Shown in pieces: positions 9,439 through 20,002 of a stretch of DNA of 64,000 bases. Each line of letters begins with the position of its first letter. The first letter of the stretch is position 1. A program made the translations under genes and the position numbers. The stretch is from Rhizobium sp. Root483D2 (GTDB taxonomy: Bacteria; Pseudomonadota; Alphaproteobacteria; Rhizobiales; Rhizobiaceae), in contig NZ_LMFB01000044.1 in the NCBI RefSeq assembly GCF_001426685.1, positions 244,585 through 308,584 of the forward strand, read 5' to 3'. A model generated the notes under the pieces. That model did not search any database and was not told the DNA's origin. It saw nothing but the letters and a program-made list of their open reading frames with translations.

Positions 9439-9725
9439 GTGCGGATCGTATGGACGAAACGCTACCTGCTGGAGCTGGCCCGCATCGGTGATACATCGCG
9501 ATGCATAACCCACGAGCTGCCAATCGCATCGTCAACGACATCCACTCCAAAACGCATGGCCTGCTCTCCAACAATCCATTCCTCGGCCGCCGGGGGGAGA
9601 TCGTGGGCACACGCGAACTTGTCATCCCCGGCACGCCGTACATTGTTGCTTAACGGGTTGAAGACACACACATCGCAATTCTCTTCGTCCAGCACGGCGC
9701 GCGGGAATGGCCGGAGGACGCATAA
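9439..9725 (+). pseudogene. ParE/RelE-type toxin, frameshifted and interrupted
   Basis: From a GTG at 9439 the frame reads MRIVWTKRYLLELARIGD and then loses homology. Reading on in the next frame from about 9488 gives YIAMHNPRAANRIVND, then GLLSNNPFLGRRG and GTRELVIPGTPYIVA, a taa at 9651-9653, then RVEDTHIAILFVQHGAREWP to a stop at 9723-9725. This is a full ParE family toxin with one deleted base near 9487 (GGTGATACATC where GATTACATC is expected) and one nonsense change (TAA where TAC, the Tyr of the usual A-Y-R-V, is expected). Two independent lesions argue for real decay rather than a sequencing error. Confidence 0.85.
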
Positions 9726-9745
9726 GCAGCGCGATCCGTGGTTCG

Positions 9746-10684
9746 CTACTCGGCCGGATTTGGCACGTTTGCCCGGCGGGCGCGGCTTTCCATGATCATC
9801 GATGTCGAATAGACGGCCAGCGCCGCCCAGATCAGGATGAAAGCGATCAGCTTCGATGTGCCGAAGGGCTCGTGGAACACGAAGACGGCGATGATGAAGA
9901 TCATGGTCGGGGCGATATACTGCATGATGCCGATGGTGGAGAGCCTCAGCAGCTTGGCGCCATTGGCATAGATCATCAGCGGCACCGCCGTCACGACGCC
10001 GCAGGCCAGAAGCCAGCCGACATCGGCCCAGCCGGTATCGGTGAAATGTCCCTGACCGGTGAATTCCAGATAGGCGATATAGCAAAGAGCGGGGATGCTG
10101 AGCAGCAGCACTTCCAGAAAGAAACCCTGGTTGGGGCCGACGGGCAGCGTCTTGCGGAAGAAGGCATACAAGCCCCAGGATAGCGCCAAACTAATGGAAA
10201 CCCACGGCAGGCCGCCCGCGTCAAATGCAAGGACGACGACGGCGATGGCGGCGAGAACGATGGCGACGATCTGCGCCGGATTAAGCTTTTCCTTCAACAG
10301 GACCGCGCCGAGGAAAATCGAGAATAGCGGATTGATGTAATAGCCGAGAGCCGTTTCCAGCGCCCGCCCTGCCCCGATCGCCCAGACATAGATGCCCCAG
10401 TTGATGGTGACCAGGATCGCCGTCAGCATCGCCATCTTCAGCATGCGCGGGGTGCGCAGCGCCACCCTGATATCATCGGTGCGGCCAAGCAGGATAAGCA
10501 CGGCGCCAGCCAGCGGCACGGACCAGACGATCCGGTGGGCGACGACCTCGGATGCCGGAATATGCGCGACGGCCTTCATGAAGAACGGCAAGACACCCCA
10601 GAGCAGATAGGCAGTCAGCGCAAAGGCAAACCCGCGCGGGGAATCGCCATTGTGCACCGCTGGTGTTTGTTTCGCGTCAGACAT
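9746..10684 (-). CDS. rarD: EamA family transporter RarD
   Basis: A 312-residue membrane protein with about ten hydrophobic helices in two EamA repeats. The sequence matches the RarD subgroup (start GFAFALTAYLLWGVLPFF, then ETALGYYINPLFSIFLG, and a conserved late stretch GIMQYIAPTMIF). RarD proteins were linked to chloramphenicol sensitivity but the natural substrate is unknown. It is transcribed divergently from cpdB across a 241-base spacer and ends 20 bases after the degraded toxin gene. Confidence 0.92.
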   Translation of the reverse strand: MSDAKQTPAVHNGDSPRGFAFALTAYLLWGVLPFFMKAVAHIPASEVVAHRIVWSVPLAGAVLILLGRTDDIRVALRTPRMLKMAMLTAILVTINWGIYVWAIGAGRALETALGYYINPLFSIFLGAVLLKEKLNPAQIVAIVLAAIAVVVLAFDAGGLPWVSISLALSWGLYAFFRKTLPVGPNQGFFLEVLLLSIPALCYIAYLEFTGQGHFTDTGWADVGWLLACGVVTAVPLMIYANGAKLLRLSTIGIMQYIAPTMIFIIAVFVFHEPFGTSKLIAFILIWAALAVYSTSMIMESRARRANVPNPAE

Positions 10685-10925
10685 GGCGTTTCATCCCGGT
10701 ACGGCCGCCCAATGGCAGCTCTCAGTCGTTGTGGCCGTCGTACTCCAAAGACCATTGATCAACCAATTCATTTCCGTGAACCTTAATACAGCAAAGCTGA
10801 CAAAGCGTTGTCAGGAGATCGTGACGGAACCTTGCGGGATACGCCAGATTTTACGGGGTGCATTCCACGGTGTGGCGCTCTACGGTCCCGCAGGCAATAT
10901 CCGGTCAGACGAAGGAACTTCAAAG

Positions 10926-12911
10926 ATGTCATCCATCCCTGCGCTCCATCCGATCACACGCCGCTCGCTTCTCAGCGGTGCCGCAGCCACCTCTGCCCTC
11001 ATCCTGCTGCACCCCTTTGCTGCGCGCGCGGCCGCCAATCAGGCGCATCTGCGCATCATGGAAACCACCGATATCCACGTCCATGTCTTTCCCTACGACT
11101 ATTACGGCGACAAGCCGAACGACACGCTGGGCCTTGCCCGCACCGCCTCGATCATCGACGCGATCCGCGCCGAGGCTGGCAATTCCTTCCTCGTCGATAA
11201 TGGCGATTTCCTGCAGGGCAACCCGATGGGCGACTACATGGCCTATCAGCACGGCATGAAGGAAGGCGATCTCCATCCGGTCATCAAGGCGATGAATGTG
11301 CTCGGCTACGAGGCGGGAACGCTGGGCAATCACGAGTTCAACTATGGCCTCGACTATATGTTTAAGGTTCTGGGCGGGGCCAATTTCCCGTATGTCTGCG
11401 CCAACCTGACGAAGGGCCAGCTTGCCGCCAATCCGAAGGACGACGACCTGTTCTTCAAGCCCTACACGATCGTCGAAAAAACCATTACCGATGGCGCCGG
11501 CGCCGCAAGCGAGCTGAAGATCGGCATTATCGGCTTCGTGCCACCGCAAATCATGCTGTGGGATATCAAAAATCTCGAAGGCAAGGCACAGACCCGCGAT
11601 ATCGTTGAGGCCGCCAGGGCCTGGGTGCCCGTCATGAAGGAGCAAGGCGCCGATCTCATCATCGCGCTTTCGCATTCCGGCATCGATGGTTCGGGCCAGA
11701 GCGCCCGGATGGAGAATGCCTCGCTTTATCTGGCCGGCGTCGAGGGTATCGATGCGGTCTTTACCGGCCACCAGCACCTCGTCTTTCCTGGGCCGAAAAG
11801 CTTTGACGGCATCGAAGGGGTCGATCCCGTCAAGGGGACGCTGCTTGGCAAACCGGCCGTGATGGCCGGCTTCTGGGGTTCGCATCTCGGCCTCATCGAC
11901 CTGCTTTTGGAAAAGGACGGAAACCGCTGGAGGATCGCCGATTTCACCACCGAGGCGCGGCCGATCTATCACCGCGAGGACAAGAAGGTGATTGCCGACG
12001 TGCCCGACCGCGCCGATATCCTCGCGGCCGCGAGCGCCGAGCATGAGGCGACATTGGCCTATGTCCGCACGCCCGTCGGCAAGACCACGGCCCCGCTCTA
12101 TTCCTATTTCGCGCTGGTGGCCGACGATCCCTCCGTGCAGATCGTCTCCAATGCCCAGACCTGGTACATCAAGGACATGCTGAAAGACACGGAATACAAG
12201 GATCTGCCGGTGCTTTCGGCAGCGGCCCCCTTCAAGGCGGGCGGACGCGGCGGCGCCGATTATTATACCGATGTGCCCGCCGGCGATATCGCCATCAAGA
12301 ACGTCGCCGATCTCTACCTCTATCCCAATACTGTGCAGGCCGTGGTCATTACCGGGGCGCAGGTGAAGAACTGGCTGGAAATGTCGGCCGGCATGTTCAA
12401 CACTGTCGCCTCCGGCGAAAAGGACGTGGCGCTCCTCAATACCAGCTTCCCCTCTTACAATTTCGATATCATCGACGGCGTCACCTACCAGATCGACCTG
12501 TCGCAACCGCCCAAATATGACGGTGACGGCAGGGCCGTGAACCCGGATTCAAACCGGATCCGGAACCTCTCGTTCGAGGGTAAGCCGATCGACCCAACAC
12601 GCAAATTCGTTGTCGCCTCCAACAATTATCGCGCCGGCGGTGGTGGCAAATTCCCGGAGATCGCCGCCGACAAGGTGGTGTTCGCCGCCCCCGACACCAA
12701 CCGCGACGTGATCGTCCGCTACATCATCGCCGAAGGCACGATCAACCCGTCCGCCGACGGCAACTGGAGCTTTGCGCCGGTAAAGGGCGCTACGGCAGTG
12801 TTCGAGAGTGGTCCGAAGGCGCGCGGGCTGATCGGGGATGTGAAGGGCGCAAAGATCGAGGATGCGGGCGACGGCGCCGACGGGTTCGCGAAGTTTCGGT
12901 TGGTGTTGTGA
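10926..12911 (+). CDS. cpdB: 2',3'-cyclic-nucleotide 2'-phosphodiesterase/3'-nucleotidase, periplasmic
   Basis: A 661-residue bifunctional enzyme that releases nucleosides from 2',3'-cyclic nucleotides in the periplasm. A twin-arginine-like leader (TRRSLLSGAAATSALILL) precedes the mature part. The metallophosphatase domain shows METTDIHVHVFPYDYY, NGDFLQGNPMGDY, GNHEFNYGLDY and ALSHSGIDG; the C-terminal half is the 5'-nucleotidase substrate domain (SNNYRAGGGGKFP near the end). AAGGA lies 10 bases before the chosen ATG; longer starts upstream have no support. Divergent from rarD. Confidence 0.93.
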   Translation: MSSIPALHPITRRSLLSGAAATSALILLHPFAARAAANQAHLRIMETTDIHVHVFPYDYYGDKPNDTLGLARTASIIDAIRAEAGNSFLVDNGDFLQGNPMGDYMAYQHGMKEGDLHPVIKAMNVLGYEAGTLGNHEFNYGLDYMFKVLGGANFPYVCANLTKGQLAANPKDDDLFFKPYTIVEKTITDGAGAASELKIGIIGFVPPQIMLWDIKNLEGKAQTRDIVEAARAWVPVMKEQGADLIIALSHSGIDGSGQSARMENASLYLAGVEGIDAVFTGHQHLVFPGPKSFDGIEGVDPVKGTLLGKPAVMAGFWGSHLGLIDLLLEKDGNRWRIADFTTEARPIYHREDKKVIADVPDRADILAAASAEHEATLAYVRTPVGKTTAPLYSYFALVADDPSVQIVSNAQTWYIKDMLKDTEYKDLPVLSAAAPFKAGGRGGADYYTDVPAGDIAIKNVADLYLYPNTVQAVVITGAQVKNWLEMSAGMFNTVASGEKDVALLNTSFPSYNFDIIDGVTYQIDLSQPPKYDGDGRAVNPDSNRIRNLSFEGKPIDPTRKFVVASNNYRAGGGGKFPEIAADKVVFAAPDTNRDVIVRYIIAEGTINPSADGNWSFAPVKGATAVFESGPKARGLIGDVKGAKIEDAGDGADGFAKFRLVL

Positions 12912-13019
12912 GGTGAGATGACGTCCTCGCTCAGGATCGACTTCGCTTGTCTTGAGAAGAGCGCTGCGTAGGATTAAATCGTGCGTTATGATAGGCTGCA
13001 GAAAATGCGGAGATGATCC

Positions 13020-13307
13020 ATGCGAACAACACAATCTCTCAGTATCACCCTGCCGCTCGAAATGGCCAAAATGGTGAAAGACAAGGTCGCGTCCGGTGAA
13101 TATGCCACCGAGAGCGAGGTCATTCGAGACGGCCTTCGAAGTTTGGCAGCCAGAGATGCCGCGATCGAGAAATGGCTGCGTGAAGACGTCGTGCCTATCG
13201 CGCAGCAGATAAAGAGCGATCCTGGCAGCGCCTTATCGCCGCAAGACGCCTGGAAGCGGTTACAGGCACATATGGATTCCCCCAGAAAGGGAACCCGCTT
13301 GCCGTGA
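13020..13307 (+). CDS. parD: ParD family antitoxin
   Basis: A 95-residue protein with an N-terminal ribbon-helix-helix (SLSITLPLEMAKMVKDKV, ATESEVIRDGLRSL) typical of ParD, which binds its own promoter and neutralises ParE through its C-terminal part. The stop codon overlaps the GTG start of the next gene (GTGA), the usual coupling in parDE operons. Confidence 0.9.
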   Translation: MRTTQSLSITLPLEMAKMVKDKVASGEYATESEVIRDGLRSLAARDAAIEKWLREDVVPIAQQIKSDPGSALSPQDAWKRLQAHMDSPRKGTRLP

Positions 13308-13603
13308 ACTATGCGGTCTCCTTCGCCCCGACTGCGACAGCTGATCTCGAAGAAGTCTTCGATTACATTGCAGGGAATTCAGGCGAGCAAATTGCGCGCA
13401 ACTACGTGGCTGAGATCTACCGGTATTGCCTCGGCCTCGACACTTTTCCGCATCGTGGCACGGGCCGGGACGATCTTTTGCCCGGCCTGCGTCTCGTCGG
13501 TTTCAAACATCAAGCAACGATTGCTTTTCTCATTGAAGATACAAATGTGTTCATCATCCGCGTCTTTTACGGAGGGCGCGACATTCGATTCTCAGACGAA
13601 TAA
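13304..13603 (+). CDS. parE: ParE family toxin
   Basis: A 99-residue RelE/ParE superfamily toxin, intact from a GTG start that overlaps parD by 4 bases. The family pattern is visible: SFAPTATADLEEVFDYIA in the first helices, RGTGRDDLLPGLRLV in the middle, and the C-terminal strand FIIRVFYGGRDIRF. Known ParE proteins inhibit DNA gyrase. The 3' end lies only 9 bases from the cimA stop on the other strand, so the two units converge tightly. Confidence 0.9.
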   Translation: MNYAVSFAPTATADLEEVFDYIAGNSGEQIARNYVAEIYRYCLGLDTFPHRGTGRDDLLPGLRLVGFKHQATIAFLIEDTNVFIIRVFYGGRDIRFSDE

Positions 13604-13612
13604 AAACGCTCC

Positions 13613-15226
13613 CTACTCTGCCGCCGCCAGCCCCGCCTGATCGCGGTTCTTCAACAGCTTGAACACGATCGAATCCATCAGCGCCTGGAAAGACGCGTCG
13701 ATAATGTTGTCGGAAACGCCTACCGTCCACCAGCGGGCGCCGGTGCCATCGACGGATTCGATGAGGACGCGGGTGATGGCCTCGGTGCCGCCGTTGAGGA
13801 TACGGACCTTGTAGTCCACCAGTTCGAGATCCTCGATCTCCGACTGGTATTTGCCGAGATCCTTGCGCAGCGCAAGATCCAGTGCGTTGACGGGGCCGTG
13901 GCCCTCGGCGACAGACATGGTGGCCTCACCATCGACCGAGACCTTGACCACCGCTTCCGAGACGGTCTTCAGGTTGCCATTGGCATCGAAGCGCCGTTCG
14001 ACCATGACGCGAAAGCTTTCGACATGGAAGAAATCCGGCACCGAGCCGAGGATTCGCTGGGCCAGGATGGCAAAGCTCGCGTCGGCGCCCTCATAGGCAT
14101 AGCCGGTCGCCTCGTTTTCCTTGACGATGGAAATCAGCCGGTCGAGCTTCGGGTCGTCCTTGGAGACGGTGATGCCGCGGCGTTTCAGCGCGTTGATGAA
14201 ATTGGCCTTGCCGCCCTGGTCGGACACCATGACCTTGCGCAGGTTGCCGACGCTTTCGGGCGTCACGTGCTCATAGGTGCGCGGGTCTTTCAACAAAGCT
14301 GAGGCGTGGATGCCGGCCTTGGTGGCAAAGGCAGACGCGCCGACATAGGGCATCTGGTGATCCGGCGAACGGTTGAGAAGCTCGTCGAAGGAATGCGACA
14401 GTTGGGTCAGTTCCTGCAGCCGGTCGGCATCGATCGCCGTTTCGAAACGGCTGGTATAGGCTTCCTTCAGCGCCAGGGTCGGGATCAGCGTCACCAGATT
14501 GGCATTGCCGCAACGCTCGCCAATGCCGTTCAGCGTGCCCTGGATTTGGCGCACGCCTGCCTCGACGGCGGCCAGCGAATTGGCGACCGCCTGGCCCGTG
14601 TCGTTATGCGCATGGATGCCGAGATGGGCGCCGGGCACGCCATGGGCAATGACGGCCGTGACGATTTCGCGGATTTCCGGCGGCTGGGTGCCGCCATTGG
14701 TATCGCACAGAACGATCCAGCGGGCGCCGGCATCATAGGCGGTTTTGGCGCAGGCCAGCGCATAGGGCGGATTGGCCTTGTAGCCGTCGAAGAAATGCTC
14801 GCAGTCGATCATCGCTTCCTTGCCGGAGGCAATGACAGCCTCGACCGAGGACTGGATCGATTCGAGATTTTCCGCGTTGGTGCAGCCAAGTGCGACGCGG
14901 ACGTGATAGTCCCAGCTCTTGGCGACAAGACAGATCGCATCGCTCTGCGCCTGCAAAAGGCTTGTCAGCCCTGGATCGTTGGAGGCGGACACGCCGGCGC
15001 GCTTGGTCATGCCGAAGGCGACGAAACGGGCTTTCTTCGTGCGCTTTTTGCTGAAGAATTCGGTATCGGTCGGATTGGCACCGGGATAGCCGCCTTCGAC
15101 ATAATCCATGCCGAAATCATCCAGCATCGCCGCAATCGCGATCTTGTCCTCGACGGAAAAATCAATGCCCGGCGTCTGCTGGCCATCGCGCAGCGTGGTG
15201 TCGAAGAGGTGGATGCGTTCTCTCAT
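13613..15226 (-). CDS. cimA: Citramalate synthase
   Basis: CimA condenses pyruvate and acetyl-CoA to citramalate, an entry into isoleucine synthesis that bypasses threonine deaminase. The 537-residue protein has an HMGL-like TIM barrel (LFDTTLRDGQQTPG at the N-terminus, LGIHAHNDTGQAVANSLAA, GTLNGIGERCGN) and a C-terminal LeuA-type regulatory domain (about 400-530). GGGAG is 8 bases before the ATG. Close paralogues are 2-isopropylmalate and homocitrate synthases; the DTTLRDGQQTPG start and the length favour the CimA group. Confidence 0.9.
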   Translation of the reverse strand: MRERIHLFDTTLRDGQQTPGIDFSVEDKIAIAAMLDDFGMDYVEGGYPGANPTDTEFFSKKRTKKARFVAFGMTKRAGVSASNDPGLTSLLQAQSDAICLVAKSWDYHVRVALGCTNAENLESIQSSVEAVIASGKEAMIDCEHFFDGYKANPPYALACAKTAYDAGARWIVLCDTNGGTQPPEIREIVTAVIAHGVPGAHLGIHAHNDTGQAVANSLAAVEAGVRQIQGTLNGIGERCGNANLVTLIPTLALKEAYTSRFETAIDADRLQELTQLSHSFDELLNRSPDHQMPYVGASAFATKAGIHASALLKDPRTYEHVTPESVGNLRKVMVSDQGGKANFINALKRRGITVSKDDPKLDRLISIVKENEATGYAYEGADASFAILAQRILGSVPDFFHVESFRVMVERRFDANGNLKTVSEAVVKVSVDGEATMSVAEGHGPVNALDLALRKDLGKYQSEIEDLELVDYKVRILNGGTEAITRVLIESVDGTGARWWTVGVSDNIIDASFQALMDSIVFKLLKNRDQAGLAAAE

Positions 15227-15269
15227 TGCAGCATCTCCCTCAAAGGAGCGCTCTGAGTTTGCCGCAACA

Positions 15270-15412
15270 TACCCCCCTCTGCCGGCGACGCCGGCATCTC
15301 CCCCTCAAGGGGGGAGATCGGCCGCACGCTTTGCGCCTCTCCAACGGAAACGAGGGAAAAGGATAATCTCCCCCCTTGAGGGGGAGATGTCACGACGTGA
15401 CAGAGGGGGGTA
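15270..15412. repeat. RIME1-like palindromic intergenic element
   Basis: A 143-base element bounded by a perfect 11-base inverted repeat (15270-15280 and 15402-15412). Inside are four further palindromes: 15281-15295, 15296-15318, 15366-15388 and 15389-15401. The two middle hairpins share the ATCTCCCCC(T/C) stem. This layout matches the Rhizobium-specific intergenic mosaic elements described in Rhizobium and Sinorhizobium. It sits between pip and cimA and could stabilise or end the pip transcript's downstream partner. Confidence 0.85.
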
Positions 15413-15443
15413 AGCCGCAGCACACTCAAATCCATCATGTCGA

Positions 15444-16909
<1,466 letters not shown>

Positions 16910-16910
16910 G

Positions 16911-17405
16911 TCAGTCCTCCGATGGCCAATGTTGCGTATCGTAGTCGGGATGCTGCCGGTTGGATTCCAGAATGGCAATATGCCGCTCCGCGCTCGCACC
17001 GCTGCCGTCATCCGTTTCTGTGCCCGGCAATCCCGAAAGGTGCGAAAACCACGGCATGCGCGATTCGACGCCGGATTGGGTCAGTGGTCGTACATCATAG
17101 GGATCATCGAGCGAGCCCAGCACGATATTGATGAAATCGGCTTCCGGCACATCGTAAAACAGCGGTGTGCCGCACAGAAAACAGAAACCACGCCGCACCA
17201 GATGCGACGAGCGGAACCAGCCCGGCGCGCCACGGGTGATGGAGAAGCTGACGCGCGGCACATTGGCGAGTGGCATGAAGTAGTTGCCGGATGCCTTCTG
17301 GCACATGCGGCAGTGACAGAGATGCGGATCTCCAAGCGTTCCCTGCGCCCGGTAACGCACCGCGCCGCACTGGCAGCCGCCGGTATAGATGCGGCCGATG
17401 CTCAT
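16911..17405 (-). CDS. GFA family zinc-binding protein (copy 2)
   Basis: A 164-residue paralogue with the same Cys layout: Cys11/Cys13, Cys30/Cys32/Cys35 and Cys75/Cys78 (CFLCGTP). It differs most in the middle (GSLDDPYDVRPLTQ) and ends QHPDYDTQHWP. The ATG at 17405 overlaps the stop of copy 3 (ATGA) and has a GGAG 8 bases upstream; a longer upstream frame reads through copy 3 and is rejected. Confidence 0.88.
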   Translation of the reverse strand: MSIGRIYTGGCQCGAVRYRAQGTLGDPHLCHCRMCQKASGNYFMPLANVPRVSFSITRGAPGWFRSSHLVRRGFCFLCGTPLFYDVPEADFINIVLGSLDDPYDVRPLTQSGVESRMPWFSHLSGLPGTETDDGSGASAERHIAILESNRQHPDYDTQHWPSED

Positions 17406-17884
17406 TTTTGCTCTCCCGGCGGCCATGTTTCCGTATCGTGGTCGGGATGCTGATAGGAGACGAGATCGGCGAGGAACGATGTGGCATCCTGATCGGCCAT
17501 AGTGTCTTCGCCCGGCAGTTGCGGGATGTGGTCGGCATAGGGCAGCTTGGCCTCGATGCCCCACTGAATCACCGGCACGATACCTTCCGGCCTGTCGAAG
17601 GCGGCGATGGTCAGCGCCACGCCATCCGGCGCTTCATAGGTGAGCGGCGTGCCGCAATCGCTGCAAAAGCCGCGTGATGCAGCATTGGAAGACTGGAAGC
17701 GTTTGGGTTCGCCGCGTGTCCAGGACAGCTTTGCCTGGCGGACGGAAACCAGCGGCAGATAGAAATTCCCCGCAGCCTTCTGGCACATCCGGCAATGGCA
17801 GACGGAAGCGTCGCCAAGCTCACCCTCGACGCGGAAGCGCACGGCGCCGCATTGGCAGCCGCCGGTATGGACGGGACCGGTCAT
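17402..17884 (-). CDS. GFA family zinc-binding protein (copy 3)
   Basis: A 160-residue paralogue, first of the tandem set. Cys10/Cys12, Cys29/Cys31/Cys34 and Cys74/Cys77 are all present and the C-terminus carries QHPDHDTETWP. Its ATG overlaps the stop codon of vapC (ATGA at 17881-17884), so its translation is probably coupled to the toxin gene. Copies 1 and 3 are more alike than either is to copy 2 by eye. Confidence 0.88.
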   Translation of the reverse strand: MTGPVHTGGCQCGAVRFRVEGELGDASVCHCRMCQKAAGNFYLPLVSVRQAKLSWTRGEPKRFQSSNAASRGFCSDCGTPLTYEAPDGVALTIAAFDRPEGIVPVIQWGIEAKLPYADHIPQLPGEDTMADQDATSFLADLVSYQHPDHDTETWPPGEQK

Positions 17885-18303
17885 GGATGCTCCTCCGCCG
17901 CCAGCCAGTTTTCGATGGTCAAACCCTCGACCCGCGAAAATTCACGGGTGTTATCGGTCACCAAAACGAGTTCCAGCGCACGGGCATGGGCTGCAATCAG
18001 CATATCCATCGGGCCAATAAGATTGCCGCTGCGACTGAGCTGATCGCGAATTTCCGCGTAATGTACGGCAGCGGCCGCTTCATAGGCGATGATGTCCAAC
18101 CGTTCCAGCGTGCTTTCCACCAACGACGACAACCGTTCCGATCCTCGCTTGACTGCGCCATACCGCAGCTCTGACGCCACGAGCGCGCTGACACACAACG
18201 TGTCACTTCCAACGTCTCTGACACGGCTCACCACTGCGCCTTCGGGAACGCGGATCATGTGCGACACGATATTGGTATCCAGCATGTAGCGCCACGTGCT
18301 CAC
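17881..18303 (-). CDS. vapC: VapC-type PIN domain ribonuclease toxin
   Basis: A 140-residue PIN domain protein. The four acidic metal ligands are recognisable: Asp9 (LDTN), Glu45 (SELRYG), Asp100 (GPMD) and Asp117 (VTDN), so it should be catalytically intact. VapC toxins cleave specific RNAs such as initiator tRNA. It starts with GTG overlapping the vapB stop by 4 bases and its own stop overlaps the next gene by 4 bases. The second overlap, with a non-toxin gene, is unusual. Confidence 0.92.
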   Translation of the reverse strand: MSTWRYMLDTNIVSHMIRVPEGAVVSRVRDVGSDTLCVSALVASELRYGAVKRGSERLSSLVESTLERLDIIAYEAAAAVHYAEIRDQLSRSGNLIGPMDMLIAAHARALELVLVTDNTREFSRVEGLTIENWLAAEEHP

Positions 18304-18554
18304 AGCTCGACGTCCTCAACCGGCAACTGCCCGTCATCGACATCCGGAAACTCTTCATCCCAGGGTTCTATCGTGGCCAGCCATTCCAGCAAGCCGCTCT
18401 TCTTTTTCGGCTCGATGATCAAGCGGTCGCCTTCCTTGCGCATGATCGCCTCGTTTCCCGGCAGTTCGAATTCCACGGGAATGCGGACGGCCTGGTTACG
18501 GCCGTTGCGAAAGAGTTTGACCTCGCGTCCCTCATCCACATGGATCACAGTCAT
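18300..18554 (-). CDS. vapB: VapB-type antitoxin
   Basis: An 84-residue protein with an N-terminal AbrB/SpoVT-like swapped-hairpin DNA-binding region (KLFRNGRNQAVRIPVEFELPG) and an acidic C-terminal tail that would cover the VapC active site. GAAGGAG lies 6 bases before the ATG at 18554, which is preferred to an ATG ten codons upstream. As first gene of the unit it probably represses the whole vapBC-gfa operon. Confidence 0.9.
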   Translation of the reverse strand: MTVIHVDEGREVKLFRNGRNQAVRIPVEFELPGNEAIMRKEGDRLIIEPKKKSGLLEWLATIEPWDEEFPDVDDGQLPVEDVEL

Positions 18555-18610
18555 GACAGGCTCCTTCAGCATAGGCCTCAGCATATGCCTTGATTGTCAG
18601 CAACACAAGG

Positions 18611-20002
18611 TCAGCGCTTGACCTCCCACGCCGTGACCCGTTCTCCCGTTTGAGCATCCTTGCCGTCCTTGAGCTGGATGCCCTTGGCGGCGAGATCGTC
18701 GCGGATTTTGTCGGCTTCGGCGAAGTTCTTGGCCTTCAGCATTTCAAGCCGCATGGCCACCAGCGCGTCAACGGCCGATGCTACCGCGCCATCAACTTCC
18801 GTCTCCTGCGGCAAAACACCAAGCAAAGCCGCACTTGCGGCGAAAACCGGCAGCACGGACGGGTCGGCATTGGCGGCGGAAGCCAGTGCATGCAGGGCCT
18901 GCACCGCTGCGACCGTGTTGATATCATCGGCCAGGGCGGTGAGCACGGACGCATCCGGGGCGGCATCGCCGGGCTTTCCCGCAGGCCACTTGGCCAGCAG
19001 GCGCTCGGCCTCCTCCAGCCGCTTCATCGAAAAATCGATCGGTTCGCGATAATGCGTCATCAGCATGGCCAGGCGCAGCACTTCGCCCGGCCATTTGCGG
19101 CCGCCAAAATTCTCCGTGTGCAGCAGGTCATGGATGGTGACGAAATTGCCGTCCGATTTCGACATCTTGCGGCCTTCGACCTGCACGAAGCCGTTGTGCA
19201 TCCAGACATTGGCCATCACTTGGGTGCCATGGGCGCAACGCGACTGGGCGATCTCGTTTTCGTGGTGCGGGAAGATCAGGTCCAGCCCGCCGCCATGGAT
19301 ATCGAAGGTTTCGCCGAGATAGCGCTGGCTCATCGCCGAGCATTCGATATGCCAGCCCGGACGCCCCCTGCCCCATGGGCTTTCCCAGCCGGGCTCATTG
19401 TCGGACGAGAGTTTCCACAGCACGAAATCCTGCGGGTTCTTCTTGTGCGCATCGACGGCGATGCGGGCGCCGGCCTGCTGTTCTTCGAGATTGCGCTTCG
19501 ACAATTGCCCATAGTCCGCCATCGAGCGGGTATCGAACAGCACGTCGTCACCCGCCGCATAGGCATGGCCTTTGGCAATCAGCGCCTCGATGATCTCGAT
19601 CATCTGGGCAATATTGTCGGTGGCGCGCGGCTGCACGTCCGGCTCCAGCGTGCCGAGAGCCTTGGCATCGTCCAGAAACTGCGTTTCGGTCTTTTCGGTC
19701 ACCGCCCGGATGGCGTCGTTCAGCGGCAGGTTGGGGAAATCCCGCAGCGCCCGCGCATTGATCTTGTCGTCGACGTCGGTGATGTTGCGGGCATAGGTCA
19801 CATGGCTTGCGCCATAGACATGGCGCAGCAGCCGGTAGAGCACATCAAAGACGATGACCGGGCGGGCATTGCCGATATGGGCGAAGTCATAGACCGTCGG
19901 GCCGCACACATACATGCGGACATTGCCGGGATCGATCGGCGCAAAGACCGCCTTCTCCCGCGTCAGCGTGTTGTACAATTTCAATTCCGGCAGTCCGTCC
20001 AT
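18611..20002 (-). CDS. cysS: Cysteine--tRNA ligase
   Basis: Class I aminoacyl-tRNA synthetase of 463 residues. The HIGH box appears as HIGN at 42-45, the zinc Cys33 is in YVCGPTVYD, and the KMSKS loop appears as [17 protein letters not shown] 6 bases upstream of 20002 decides the start; an upstream ATG would add 18 residues unlike the family. The gene ends 57 bases before vapB on the same strand. Confidence 0.96.
   Translation of the reverse strand: MDGLPELKLYNTLTREKAVFAPIDPGNVRMYVCGPTVYDFAHIGNARPVIVFDVLYRLLRHVYGASHVTYARNITDVDDKINARALRDFPNLPLNDAIRAVTEKTETQFLDDAKALGTLEPDVQPRATDNIAQMIEIIEALIAKGHAYAAGDDVLFDTRSMADYGQLSKRNLEEQQAGARIAVDAHKKNPQDFVLWKLSSDNEPGWESPWGRGRPGWHIECSAMSQRYLGETFDIHGGGLDLIFPHHENEIAQSRCAHGTQVMANVWMHNGFVQVEGRKMSKSDGNFVTIHDLLHTENFGGRKWPGEVLRLAMLMTHYREPIDFSMKRLEEAERLLAKWPAGKPGDAAPDASVLTALADDINTVAAVQALHALASAANADPSVLPVFAASAALLGVLPQETEVDGAVASAVDALVAMRLEMLKAKNFAEADKIRDDLAAKGIQLKDGKDAQTGERVTAWEVKR

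Noticed and set aside
9439..9795. 118-codon frame over the degraded toxin as an intact novel protein
   Set aside because: After the first 18 residues it has no protein-like pattern, while the shifted frame continues the ParE sequence.
10929..12506. 525-codon minus-strand frame opposite cpdB
   Set aside because: Composition is typical of the antisense of a GC-rich gene and cpdB has clear catalytic motifs on the plus strand.
15270..15412. CRISPR-like reading of the paired ATCTCCCCC hairpins
   Set aside because: Only two inverted copies, no regular spacers and no cas genes; it fits a palindromic intergenic element.
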